From Ornithinibacillus contaminans (GTDB lineage Bacteria > Bacillota > Bacilli > Bacillales > Amphibacillaceae), in NCBI RefSeq assembly GCF_001038425.2, contig NZ_LDPV02000044.1, forward strand, positions 23,594 to 87,593: a stretch of DNA of 64,000 nucleotides. Reading direction: 5' to 3'. Shown here in pieces: positions 37,989-46,851 of the stretch. The notes under the pieces are model-generated. The model was not told where the DNA came from, did not search any database, and saw nothing but the letters and a program-made list of their open reading frames with translations. The position numbers and the translations under genes were made by a program. Each line of letters opens with the position of its first letter. Within the stretch, counting starts at the first letter, position 1.

Positions 37989-38954
37989 TTGTACAAATAT
38001 ATTATAAGAAGAATACTTGTTTTTATCCCGATGCTCATTGTGCTTTCTATTATTGTATTTGGACTTGCAAAGGCAGCACCAGGCGATCCCTTTACTGGAA
38101 GAATATTAGACCCTGACATTAATCCTGAAGTCTTTGAGCAACAACGCGAAGCACTCGGACTCAATGACCCTATACCTATTCAATATGTTAATTGGGCGAA
38201 GCGAATTGTCCAAGGTGATTTTGGTGAATCCATGTACTACAAGGGCCGATCGGTTGCCAGCCTTATTTTAGAACGACTTCCAAACACATTGTATTTAGGA
38301 TTGTTTGCTCTAGCGATTACTTTGATTGTTGCGATTCCAATTGGTATTTACTCAGCACGGAATCCCTATTCAGTTTTAGATTATAGCGCAACAACCTTTG
38401 GCTTCTTTGGACTTGCAGTGCCCAATTTCTTCTTCGGTCTGATTGCCATCTACTTTTTCGCAATTAAACTGGGATGGTTCCCATCACAAGGAACGATAAC
38501 CGGTGCTAGCGTTTCTGGGATGCAGGAGGTTTTTGACCGAATCCATCATATGGTCTTACCCGGAATTACATTAGGGCTTGCTAGTACCGCATCTTATATG
38601 CGCTATATGCGCTCCGAAGTGCTTGATGTCCTTGGTAGTGATTATATCCGAACGGCAAAGGCAAAAGGAATGTCAGCACGAAATGTCTTATACAAGCATA
38701 CCTTGCGAAACGCTATCATTCCCATCATTACCTTAATGGGCTTTGAATTCGGTGCTTTATTAAGCGGAGCCATAATTACCGAGCAGGTTTTCAGTTATCC
38801 CGGCCTTGGGACGCTCTTCATCAACTCGATTACCAATCGCGACTATCCTGTCATCATGTCCATCACCTTATTATTAGGGGTAACGATTCTAATTGGAAAC
38901 TTATTAGCTGATATTTTTTACAGTATCGTCGATCCGAGAATTCGCTATGATTGA
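37989..38954 (+). CDS. ABC transporter permease (OppB/DppB type)
   Basis: A permease of 321 aa with six membrane segments. MYKYIIRRILVFIPMLIVLSIIVFGLAKAAPGDPF is the usual DppB opening. The EAA loop is DYIRTAKAKGMSARNVLYKHTLRNAIIPIITLMG, contacting the ATPases. The TTG start at 37989 lies six bases after GGGGGG. The 282-bp gap before it contains the structured repeat, so expression of the permeases may be uncoupled from the upstream genes. Confidence 0.92.
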   Translation: MYKYIIRRILVFIPMLIVLSIIVFGLAKAAPGDPFTGRILDPDINPEVFEQQREALGLNDPIPIQYVNWAKRIVQGDFGESMYYKGRSVASLILERLPNTLYLGLFALAITLIVAIPIGIYSARNPYSVLDYSATTFGFFGLAVPNFFFGLIAIYFFAIKLGWFPSQGTITGASVSGMQEVFDRIHHMVLPGITLGLASTASYMRYMRSEVLDVLGSDYIRTAKAKGMSARNVLYKHTLRNAIIPIITLMGFEFGALLSGAIITEQVFSYPGLGTLFINSITNRDYPVIMSITLLLGVTILIGNLLADIFYSIVDPRIRYD

Positions 38955-38966
38955 GGTGAATGAAAA

Positions 38967-39845
38967 ATGAAATCTAAAAAAAATAGCAGCTATCAAAGTC
39001 CTATGCAGTTGGCAATCAGGCGTTTTTTGAAAAACAAGCTAGCAATTGCTGGAATTGTGGTACTAGCATTGATTACATTAGGTGCTATCTTTGCTCCGTT
39101 ACTCACCAGTCATGATCCTACTTACGGCGATTTATTAAAAATTGAAAAGCCACCTTCTGAGGAGCATATTCTTGGTACAGATGGTTCTGGTCGTGATAAT
39201 TTTGCACGCTTATTATACGGGGCTAGAATATCACTCGTTGTCGGCTTTAGCGCCATGCTGTTCACGTTAATTATTGGTGTTATCACAGGTGCTGTCGCTG
39301 GGTATTACGGTGGAAAAATTGATAACATTATCATGCGACTTGCTGATTTAGTGTTAGCCATTCCGTTCATTGTATTGGCGTTAACCATTATCGCTTTGTT
39401 AGAACAAGTGACGATTTCCCTTTTTGTCACCGTTATCGCGCTCACCACATGGCCAACATTAACAAGAATCGTCCGCGGGACTTTTCTATCATTACGTGAA
39501 CAAGAATTCGTTCTCGGCGCTCGCGCGATTGGTGCAAGTGACACTCGTATTATTTTCAAACACTTTATTCCAAATGCCATCGGTCCCATCATCGTCAATG
39601 CTACATTAATGATGGCAACGATGATTATCGTCGAGTCCGGTCTTAGCTTTATCGGAATGGGTATTCCCCAGCCAACACCAACCTGGGGCAATATGATATC
39701 AGAAGCACAAAACATCCGGATACTCCGTGATCACCCAGAAGCCTGGATTCCACCTGGATTAGGAATTTTGTTAACGGTATTGGCCATTAACTTTATTGGT
39801 GACGGGCTGCGGGATGCATTTGATCCGAAGAGTAATCGGCGGTAG
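38967..39845 (+). CDS. ABC transporter permease (OppC/DppC type)
   Basis: The partner permease of 292 aa. The N-terminal OppC_N segment has MQLAIRRFLKNKLAIAGIVVLALITLGAIFAPLL. It then has HILGTDGSGRDNFARLLYGARISLVVGF (the DppC signature) and the EAA loop EFVLGARAIGASDTRIIFKHFIPNAIGPII. It starts at ATG 38967, 12 bp after dppB-like gene end, and closes the transporter operon. Confidence 0.92.
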   Translation: MKSKKNSSYQSPMQLAIRRFLKNKLAIAGIVVLALITLGAIFAPLLTSHDPTYGDLLKIEKPPSEEHILGTDGSGRDNFARLLYGARISLVVGFSAMLFTLIIGVITGAVAGYYGGKIDNIIMRLADLVLAIPFIVLALTIIALLEQVTISLFVTVIALTTWPTLTRIVRGTFLSLREQEFVLGARAIGASDTRIIFKHFIPNAIGPIIVNATLMMATMIIVESGLSFIGMGIPQPTPTWGNMISEAQNIRILRDHPEAWIPPGLGILLTVLAINFIGDGLRDAFDPKSNRR

Positions 39846-39860
39846 GTGGGATGCGATCTG

Positions 39861-40021
39861 GTGCTGATTGTGTGCTGATATTTAAGCATATCTGCTGATG
39901 TTGCCAGATTCCTGCTGATGTTTGAGTATATCTGCTGATGTTGCCGGATTCCTGCTGATGGTTGAGCATATCTGCTGATGTTGCCAGAATACCTGCTGAT
40001 ACTATGCCACTTTCTACTGAT
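39861..40021 (+). repeat. 20-bp-period array B3, about nine units (CTGCTGAT head)
   Basis: GTGCTGAT at 39861 and 39872, then CTGCTGAT at 39892, 39912, 39932, 39952, 39972 and 39993, and CTACTGAT at 40014. The regular part has exactly 20-bp steps, with 40-bp pairs alternating GTTGCCAGATTC and GTTTGAGTATAT. It fills the gap after the ABC permease. The edges are degenerate. Confidence 0.88.
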
Positions 40022-40103
40022 GTGGACGGTCTAGCGGAGATACTACTCCATCAGAATATTTATCCGGCTATAGCTCACACTACTAACAGGAGGTGCTTCG
40101 TAT

Positions 40104-40316
40104 ATGAGCGATAATAAGGATAAAACACCGGAAAAATTAAAGGTTGAGCTTGGTGGTATGGGGCTTTATGGCACTACAGGTAATGGAAAAATCGGAGGCT
40201 ACTCGATGTCAGGTGATATTGAGAATGCCGGTCAGCTTGATAAAGGATTTAAGAAACATGATGATGAATCAGGAGCAATTGCTTCTCGTGATGATTCTAA
40301 CGCTAGGGACGATTGA
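40104..40316 (+). CDS. Small hydrophilic protein of unknown function
   Basis: A 70-residue protein, glycine- and aspartate-rich, starting at ATG 40104 behind AGGAGGTG. The middle GGMGLYGTTGNGKIGGYSMSGD is glycine-rich; the ends are charged (KDKTPEKLKVE and DDESGAIASRDDSNARDD). It has no membrane segment, signal peptide or cysteine. I do not recognise a family. A good ribosome binding site and a terminator right after the stop argue that it is real. The position after a repeat array and before the sortase gene gives no hint of function. Confidence 0.65.
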   Translation: MSDNKDKTPEKLKVELGGMGLYGTTGNGKIGGYSMSGDIENAGQLDKGFKKHDDESGAIASRDDSNARDD

Positions 40317-40328
40317 TTCCTATAAATA

Positions 40329-40371
40329 AAAAAGTGTCCTTTCTATTATTGTTACGGTAATAGAAAGGACC
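40329..40371. terminator. bidirectional terminator between the small gene and the sortase
   Basis: GTCCTTTCTATTA - loop - TAATAGAAAGGAC, a 13-bp perfect stem. The minus-strand side is followed by ACTTTTTTATTT, serving the sortase gene; the plus side has only a weak T run. Confidence 0.8.
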
Positions 40372-40416
40372 AATTTACTATCATAGACTAATTATATTAA
40401 CACTGCTCCACACGTT

Positions 40417-41046
40417 TTATTCCGCTGCTACCAGATTTGATTGGACAGGTTTTGCATAAATAATATACCGTTCTGGCGCATCGCCTATAAAATTGAATGG
40501 GTAGCAAGTAGTTAACGTCAATAATTCATCTGGTGCTGTTGAGCGAATAACGTTACGATCAGCAGCATCTACAATGTCAGTGCTTGTTACTTCATAGCTG
40601 TAGGCTGCGTCTGGCATTTCAATGATAATTTGATCACCGACTACTAGATCGCCTAAATTTTGGAACACTGTCTCCCGATGACCAGAAAGGACAATTTGGT
40701 CCTGTTGGGTTGGATAGGCTGATCCAATATAATGCCCTACCCCTTTTTTAAGTTCCTCTTGATCTGTTCCCTCAATAATTGGAAGTTCTGCTTCTATACT
40801 AGGAATAAGTAAGACACCAAACACTTCCCCTTTTTCATATTGATAGGTTATAGGATAATCCTTATTAGCGTTTACTGGTACTGGAGACTCTGATAGTACA
40901 TTGGATTTCGCTATATCTAGTGCCTTCGCTTGAGCCATTTTACTATCTATTAATTGCCATGATCCATATACAATAATTACGATTCCACATGTAAGAAGGA
41001 GTGCAACAATTATTTTTATACCGAGTTTTTTTGCCTTTGGTACCAT
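40417..41046 (-). CDS. Class D sortase
   Basis: A sortase of 209 residues with an N-terminal membrane anchor (IKIIVALLLTCGIVIIVYG). The catalytic residues are visible: His123 in VLSGHRETVF, Cys181 in LTLTTCYPF and Arg193 in PERYIIYA. The TLTTCYPF strand and short length place it in class D, the group that includes B. anthracis SrtC. It lies 79 bp downstream of a protein with the sorting signal LPNTA, the motif class D sortases prefer. That substrate is very likely its client, attached to the cell wall peptidoglycan. Both genes are on the minus strand. Confidence 0.92.
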   Translation of the reverse strand: MVPKAKKLGIKIIVALLLTCGIVIIVYGSWQLIDSKMAQAKALDIAKSNVLSESPVPVNANKDYPITYQYEKGEVFGVLLIPSIEAELPIIEGTDQEELKKGVGHYIGSAYPTQQDQIVLSGHRETVFQNLGDLVVGDQIIIEMPDAAYSYEVTSTDIVDAADRNVIRSTAPDELLTLTTCYPFNFIGDAPERYIIYAKPVQSNLVAAE

Positions 41047-41124
41047 AAAAATTCCATCTCCTTTTTAACAGTTTCATGTACTAGTAAAAAGCTTTCTTCC
41101 TACAAGCAGGAAGTAAATCCGGTA

Positions 41125-43071
41125 TTACGCTCTTTCTTTTCTAATCTGATAAGCTATTATTCCAACAGCTAACAAAATGAATAATGAACCAAACATAATC
41201 CAGTTAAGGGTATTCGTTGCAGTATTCGGTAGTTCATTACCTTCATTTGTTCCATTGCTTTCTTTTTTCACACCTGTTTGATCATCGTTTTCGACTTCTC
41301 TCTCAAATACAGTATACGTACTAAAGTGAGTTGTTTCGGCCGTAACGACACCATTAGCATAAGTTCCGCCAATATATTCCCATTCCCCAGTAGTTTCATT
41401 GAGGTACCAAACTTTAACGTTGTCGCCATTCGTAACAGCTGTTTCATCAACAGTAAATGTAAGGGTTACTGGTGAAGCGAACTCTGAAATGTTTCCATCA
41501 GCAGTTTCGATTGTGAAATCATACGTAGCAGCTAGTGCGCCTTCTACTTTTGCTAATCTTTCCACTACTAGATTGACATCCTCACTATCCCCTAGGATAC
41601 TAGCCGGGATGGAAACAGTAGCATCTTCCCTTGCAATTTCAATCGACACATTATTTTCCTGTAGCATTTTAACTTGCTCGCTCGTTAATTGGACGCTTAC
41701 TTGATTATCTTGATAATCTTTTAAATCAAGCACAAGCTGTCCATTCGTTTGTACCGAATTAATATCTTCATAGGTAATTGTCGCCGTTTTACCTACAACT
41801 GTTGGCTTTGCAATTACTTTTTCCGTAGCTTTTACGTCTTCTGCCTTCACGTTGAATGTTACAGATTCAGGTCCACCACTATTTAGTAAATTAAAGTTAA
41901 AATCGACTCTAATCTCATATTTTTTACCTTTTTCTAAGTTTTTAAAGGTATATTCTGTCACCTTTGGATCATCGATAACCGCCACTTGTTTACCATCTAA
42001 GAATAATGTAAGGTTATTCGAAACTTGTTTCGTATTTTCAAAGATAGACCAATCAATGGTGATTGAATTGCTTGTTACTTTTTTTGTATTGAATTTGATA
42101 ACCGTATCGCGGTCCAGTATAACACTCACATTCTTCTTTAGTAATGTTTGAATGTCTTGATAGGCAACGGAACCTTTGCTAAGATTTAAGGGATTTTGTT
42201 CCAATGCAACTCCGAATAAACCAGATAAATCAGTAATTGCTTTAACATTCGTAATTTTGTTGTTTGAAAGTAATAACATCTGTAAGTTTTTGAGTTTTGC
42301 TAACGGTGATATGTCCGAGATATTATTTCCGCTTAAATCCAACCAAAATATATTCGTTAATTTTTCAAGCCCTGCGATAGTTGAAATGTTATTATTATCT
42401 AAGTTTAAGCTACTCAATTTCGTTAGCTTACTTAGTGAAGAAACATCCTTAACACTATTACCTGACAAATAAAGTGTCGTAAGCTGGGATAATTTGTCGA
42501 TCCCTACTAAATCACTAATCTTGTTGTTTGATAACGTAAGGGTTGTTAAACTTGTTAACCCTGTTAATCCTGATAGCTTACTAACATTGTTATTTGAAAG
42601 ATCCAGGCTTACTAAGTTAGATAGCTTACCGAATGCAGAAACATCACTTATACCATTTCCTTGTAATGATAAATAACTTACATTTTGTAATCCTGAAGTG
42701 ATCTCCACTAAATTTGAATTAGAAACTTCATTGTTGTTTACTGTTAATGAGTCTACGTATTCTAAGTCGCTAATGGGACTAAAATCTGCTATTGCACTTG
42801 ATTCGATAGAAATAGATTCTAAGTTTACCGCGTGCTCTAACCCCTTAAGACTGGTTATTTTCACACTAGCATCCGTATAAATTTCATATAATCCTAATAA
42901 ATCTTCCTCTGTAACATCGTCCAAACCTAATTGACTAGATACTACCTCTGCTAAATTATCGTCTTCAAAAACAACTTTGTCTCCCGCTGCTGCTTCTGCT
43001 TGATTACTAAAACTAATCTGTGCTACTACCCCAACTACTAGAGCTAACACGGAAAATTTAATCTTTTTCAT
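41125..43071 (-). CDS. Leucine-rich-repeat cell-wall protein with LPNTA sorting signal
   Basis: A 648-residue secreted wall protein. The signal peptide MKKIKFSVLALVVGVVAQISFSNQAEAAAG is followed by roughly 9-10 internalin-like LRRs of 22 residues (for example LSNLVSLDLSNNNVSKLSGLTG). An Fn3/Ig-like part comes next (FNTKKVTSNSITIDWSIFENTKQV...), then a beta-rich region with LTFTVDETAVTNGDNVKVWYLNETTGEWEYIGG and TTHFSTYTVFE, as in many Bacillus wall proteins. It ends with LPNTA, a hydrophobic segment (LNWIMFGSLFILLAVGIIAYQI) and RKERA. I start at ATG 43071, after GAGAGGAG; the longer frame to 43101 begins before it. It is upstream of its presumed class D sortase. Confidence 0.92.
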   Translation of the reverse strand: MKKIKFSVLALVVGVVAQISFSNQAEAAAGDKVVFEDDNLAEVVSSQLGLDDVTEEDLLGLYEIYTDASVKITSLKGLEHAVNLESISIESSAIADFSPISDLEYVDSLTVNNNEVSNSNLVEITSGLQNVSYLSLQGNGISDVSAFGKLSNLVSLDLSNNNVSKLSGLTGLTSLTTLTLSNNKISDLVGIDKLSQLTTLYLSGNSVKDVSSLSKLTKLSSLNLDNNNISTIAGLEKLTNIFWLDLSGNNISDISPLAKLKNLQMLLLSNNKITNVKAITDLSGLFGVALEQNPLNLSKGSVAYQDIQTLLKKNVSVILDRDTVIKFNTKKVTSNSITIDWSIFENTKQVSNNLTLFLDGKQVAVIDDPKVTEYTFKNLEKGKKYEIRVDFNFNLLNSGGPESVTFNVKAEDVKATEKVIAKPTVVGKTATITYEDINSVQTNGQLVLDLKDYQDNQVSVQLTSEQVKMLQENNVSIEIAREDATVSIPASILGDSEDVNLVVERLAKVEGALAATYDFTIETADGNISEFASPVTLTFTVDETAVTNGDNVKVWYLNETTGEWEYIGGTYANGVVTAETTHFSTYTVFEREVENDDQTGVKKESNGTNEGNELPNTATNTLNWIMFGSLFILLAVGIIAYQIRKERA

Positions 43072-43205
43072 AACGTTTCTCCTCTCACTTTTTTCATCCA
43101 CGTATTATGTAGAATAATGTCTAATATTGGTTCACTAGTAGCAGTATACAGATTAGCCGTACACTTGAGATGTAACGAAAGTAATGGTTTTACTATTTTT
43201 TTCAA

Positions 43206-43230
43206 AACAAAAGAGCCTCTGTAGGCTCTT
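43206..43230 (-). terminator. terminator after the response regulator
   Basis: Minus strand AGAGCCT-ACAG-AGGCTCT then TTTTGTTTTG, 20 bp after the stop at 43250. Confidence 0.75.
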
Positions 43231-43249
43231 CTCCAATTTTGTATAGGTA

Positions 43250-43849
43250 CTAGTTTATCAGGTTATGCAATTTTGCAACGACCGTCGCTTGTACTCTGTT
43301 TTTCACCTGAAGCTTCCCAAAAATATTAACGAGATGGTTTTTTACCGTTCCTTCTGTTAATGCATAGGTCGAGGCGATCTCCTTGTTTGACATGCCATCA
43401 CTTAACAAGCGTAATATTTCTACTTCTCTTTTGGTTAGCGATTCTGTAAGTGGCGGGAGTGCCTCTGTTCCACTGCCATCTTGTTCTACGGAATTTTCTA
43501 GGAGAATCCGCTCGATTGTTTGCTGCAGTCTCGTTTGCGACAACGGCTTTACAATGTAATCATAGGCATATACGTCAAAAGCAGAAAGTGCATATTCCTT
43601 ATGAGACGTGACGAAAACGAGTCTAATTTGGTTTCCTGCTTCTCGTAAACGCTTGGCAAAATCAAGACCACTTTCCCATGGCATACTAATATCAACAAAC
43701 GCTATGTCGACCTCATTGTTTCGCAAAAAGGAAAACGCCTCTGTCGTATCGAAAAAACTTCCGACAATTTCGACCTGATTAACTTTCGCCAGCATCTTCT
43801 TCATGATTAAGTGCATCGCTTTTTCATCATCGATTATTATTACTTTCAA
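43250..43849 (-). CDS. Response regulator, LuxR/NarL type
   Basis: A 199-residue response regulator. The receiver domain has IIIDDEKAMHLI, phospho-acceptor Asp53 in DIAFVDISMPWESG and VFVTSHKEYAL with the conserved Lys. The output domain is a LuxR helix-turn-helix: LTKREVEILRLLSDGMSNKEIASTYALTEGTVKNHLVNIFGKLQVKNR. It starts at ATG 43849, 36 bp after the histidine kinase gene, forming a two-component pair. The LRR wall protein and sortase lie directly downstream (after a terminator), so they are candidate targets. That is an inference from position only. Confidence 0.9.
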   Translation of the reverse strand: MKVIIIDDEKAMHLIMKKMLAKVNQVEIVGSFFDTTEAFSFLRNNEVDIAFVDISMPWESGLDFAKRLREAGNQIRLVFVTSHKEYALSAFDVYAYDYIVKPLSQTRLQQTIERILLENSVEQDGSGTEALPPLTESLTKREVEILRLLSDGMSNKEIASTYALTEGTVKNHLVNIFGKLQVKNRVQATVVAKLHNLIN

Positions 43850-43885
43850 TCATGCTCACCCTTTCCTATTGCTTAGCCATGTTAG

Positions 43886-45652
43886 CTATCCGTCGGTCGG
43901 TATGGGGATGGAAAAATAGAAGGTGCTCCCTAAATCCGGCACACTCTCGAACCACATTTTCCCGCCGTTCACTTGAACAAAGTGCTTACATAATGATAAT
44001 CCTAAGCCAATCCCTCTCTCACCTGCAGTTCCAAGAGATGATGTTGGTATCTCTTCATCCTGTAATAATGTCCGCGCCTTATCCGGAAGTATACCTTTTC
44101 CAGTATCACTGATGGCAACTACCGCTTTTCCATCTGAGTTCTCTGCTTTTATTCGGATTGTTCCATTATGGTCGGTGAATTTAATCGCATTGGATAATAT
44201 ATTTCGAATGATCAAGTCTAGCATTTCCTTATCTGCTAGGATAACCAAATCTTCCGGAATCTCCATAATCATATTAATTTGCTTTCGCTCCCGCTGGATA
44301 CGAAGTAAATCCATATTGCTTTTAAAAGCTTTCGCCAAATTCCAAGAAACCGGATTAAATGTCATCCCACCCTTTTGACTTCTAAACCAGTCCAGCAATC
44401 CTTCAACTAATGTAAATGTATTTCGAATTTGCTTTTCCATTTCCTCGGTTACATCATCCTGCTTCTCTCCACGTACTTCCAATTCATCTCGTTGTATTTC
44501 AGCTAAATTCATCAGGATGGAAAGCGGGTCTCGTATATCGTGGGCAATTACTGTAAACATTTTATCCTTGAAGGCATTCAATTCACTCAATTGTTGTGCA
44601 CTCGAGATTAATCTTTCCTCTGCCAGGACCGTTTCGGTAATATCGGATAACATTAGCATTCTTCCAACAGGATTCTGCTTTTTATCCAAAACATCGGAAA
44701 TATATACGTGATAATAGTTCGTGTTTTGCTGTTTTTGTAGTTTTATTTTTTGATGCTTAACAAATCCAGCTTCGATCATTTCCGATAGCTCTGGATACTT
44801 TGAAAGGAATGGAACGACTTCTTGTCCCAAAACCTTTTTATCTTGTAACTCTGGAAAGATCTGCTTAGCAGAGAGATTAAAACTACTGATTGTATTATCA
44901 AGATCCAATACAATAACAGCATCCTTCATCGATTCAAATACCTTTTTCAAGGCGTAAGGTACCAGATTCAGCATATTAAATTGGTAAATTCCCCACATAA
45001 AGAAAACCCCAGAGAAAAGAAATCCTATCGGAGAGATATCCAAAGGCTTTAGGACACCACTTAAATAGATAATGGTTATTCCAAATGGGCCACAGGAACC
45101 TATCAACATTAAAATTACTTGCTTTTTCAAATGAGCTTGTACGTTGACTAACATATTGACAAGCAGTGCCATTCCAATTAGGACAAGAAGGTAATTATAA
45201 ACGGTATGCAGCATGTAAAACGGACCAGCGGTAGTGGACACTAACAAAAACCCCATTGTTTCCGTCATTTCCATATCCCGATAGAATAAGTGGTGCCAAT
45301 CATTTGTGTAATGACTGATGAAGGTGATAATAGGCACAATGGCCATGATATAAAATACCCATTTTCGGAGAAAAATTTTACTATTGGTATATAATGCAAT
45401 CGTAAAAAACCATAACAACACGCCAAATGAAATTCCAATATACTCAATCTTTAGCCAGAACTTTATTTGCTCCAGGTCAGTGCTCATTATTTCAAAGGCA
45501 TATCCAAACGTGTAAAGCGCACTTGCCAGCAAGCCAAAGAAAAAACAAAAGGCAACCGTATTTTCTCTTCTTCGCCATGCCAGGACGGCAATATATAAGT
45601 TACAAGCTGTGACTATTAATAACAGCAGAAATAAATAATAGTTGTAGGTCAT
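43886..45652 (-). CDS. Sensor histidine kinase, 7TM N-terminus with PAS domain
   Basis: A 588-residue membrane histidine kinase. The first 215 residues contain seven hydrophobic segments, the HisKA_7TM sensory module. A PAS domain follows (about 235-345, AVIVLDLDNTISSFNLSAKQIFPEL). HisKA has phospho-acceptor His371 in FTVIAHDIRDPLSILMN. The ATPase domain shows the N box NILSNAIKFTDHNGTI, the G1 box ISDTGKGILPDKA and GERGIGLGLSLCKHFVQVNGGKMW. The signal is unknown. It is transcribed with the response regulator at 43250. Confidence 0.92.
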   Translation of the reverse strand: MTYNYYLFLLLLIVTACNLYIAVLAWRRRENTVAFCFFFGLLASALYTFGYAFEIMSTDLEQIKFWLKIEYIGISFGVLLWFFTIALYTNSKIFLRKWVFYIMAIVPIITFISHYTNDWHHLFYRDMEMTETMGFLLVSTTAGPFYMLHTVYNYLLVLIGMALLVNMLVNVQAHLKKQVILMLIGSCGPFGITIIYLSGVLKPLDISPIGFLFSGVFFMWGIYQFNMLNLVPYALKKVFESMKDAVIVLDLDNTISSFNLSAKQIFPELQDKKVLGQEVVPFLSKYPELSEMIEAGFVKHQKIKLQKQQNTNYYHVYISDVLDKKQNPVGRMLMLSDITETVLAEERLISSAQQLSELNAFKDKMFTVIAHDIRDPLSILMNLAEIQRDELEVRGEKQDDVTEEMEKQIRNTFTLVEGLLDWFRSQKGGMTFNPVSWNLAKAFKSNMDLLRIQRERKQINMIMEIPEDLVILADKEMLDLIIRNILSNAIKFTDHNGTIRIKAENSDGKAVVAISDTGKGILPDKARTLLQDEEIPTSSLGTAGERGIGLGLSLCKHFVQVNGGKMWFESVPDLGSTFYFSIPIPTDG

Positions 45653-45753
45653 TGGACTTTTCCCCTATGGTTTCCTGTTTTTATTTAATGATACCATTAA
45701 ATTGTGTGGCTATAGATATTTTTTTAATTAAACCATGGTAGAGATAGTCCTCA

Positions 45754-45803
45754 CGAAAAAAGAAGGTTTTCTCACGACATTAATTAGTTGTGGAAAACCT
45801 TCC
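45754..45803 (-). terminator. terminator of the manP-manA operon
   Basis: Minus strand GAAGGTTTTCCAC - loop - GTGAGAAAACCTTC then TTTTTTCG, a long stem 60 bp after the manA stop. Confidence 0.85.
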
Positions 45804-45863
45804 TTATATTACCTAAGATTTTATTGTCCAAGTTAAATTCAGGGCGTGGAGAGTGTTACCCCA

Positions 45864-46838
45864 TCACACATGCGATACAATAAACTCAGCATCCCCAGAC
45901 AGATGATAGTCTTTAACACCATACGGAAGAATAAAATGGTCTCCTTTTCCTAAAGGAAACGTATTGCCCTCTACTGTAATTGTAGCATTCCCTTCTATCA
46001 CACTAACCTGTAAAAAGTCCTGTTCTAGCTTCAAGGCAGCATCACCAGTTAACTTCCAATGATAAACAGTAAAATACTCCGCTTCCGTTAGCTTCTTAAT
46101 AGCTAGATCTTCCACTGTGACCTCTTGCTGGTCGCTTGCCACATCTTGATGTGGCACAGTAGTCACTTCAATGGATCTATCTAAGTGTAGCTCGCGCTTT
46201 TGACCATTCGCGTCGGTACGATCGTAGTCATAAACGCGATACGTAATATCAGAGCTTTGCTGTGTTTCGAGAATCACAATTCCTTTTCCTATCGCATGAA
46301 TAGTACCACTCGGAACATAGACAAAATCGCCAGCCTTAACCTTTTTACGGCGTAATAATTTGTCCCATTCCCCGTCATCAACCAGCTGCGTCAGTTCTTC
46401 CTTCGTTTTCGCATGGTGGCCAATAACAAGTTCCGCATCTTCTTCTACACTAATCACATACCAGCACTCTGTCTTGCCATACGGCACCCCTTCTACTTGC
46501 TGTGCAAATGTATCATCTGGGTGTACTTGTACGGAAAGGTCAGCATCAGCATCCAAAATTTTCACCAGTAATGGATACTCCTCCTGGTTGGACGGAATCT
46601 TATTAAATAGTTCTCCATGATTTTCCCATGCATCTGCAAGCGTTTTTCCTGCAAGATCGCCATTCGCGATTATACTAGAACCGTGGGGATGCGCAGAGAT
46701 TACCCACGCTTCCCCAGTCTTCTCATTCGGAATATCATAGTTGAATTCAGTACGGAGCTTCTGTCCACCCCAAATTCGCTCTTGAAAAACAGGCTGTAAA
46801 AATATCGGTTCTCTATAAATTTTAATCACCTCATACAA
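45864..46838 (-). CDS. manA: Mannose-6-phosphate isomerase, class I (short type)
   Basis: ManA converts mannose-6-phosphate to fructose-6-phosphate. The protein of about 318-324 aa is the short Bacillus-type class I enzyme: EPIFLQPVFQERIWGGQKLR, VQVHPDDTFAQQ (zinc ligands), GKTECWYVISVEEDAELVIGH, DFVYVPSGTIHAIGKGIVILETQQSSDITYRVYDYDR. The upstream ATG at 46838 has no ribosome binding site. GAGGTG lies inside the frame six bases before an ATT codon at 46820, so initiation at ATT cannot be excluded. It is 13 bp downstream of manP. It catabolises the product of the ManP permease. Confidence 0.92.
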   Translation of the reverse strand: MYEVIKIYREPIFLQPVFQERIWGGQKLRTEFNYDIPNEKTGEAWVISAHPHGSSIIANGDLAGKTLADAWENHGELFNKIPSNQEEYPLLVKILDADADLSVQVHPDDTFAQQVEGVPYGKTECWYVISVEEDAELVIGHHAKTKEELTQLVDDGEWDKLLRRKKVKAGDFVYVPSGTIHAIGKGIVILETQQSSDITYRVYDYDRTDANGQKRELHLDRSIEVTTVPHQDVASDQQEVTVEDLAIKKLTEAEYFTVYHWKLTGDAALKLEQDFLQVSVIEGNATITVEGNTFPLGKGDHFILPYGVKDYHLSGDAEFIVSHV

Positions 46839-46851
46839 TGTGTAGCTTTTA

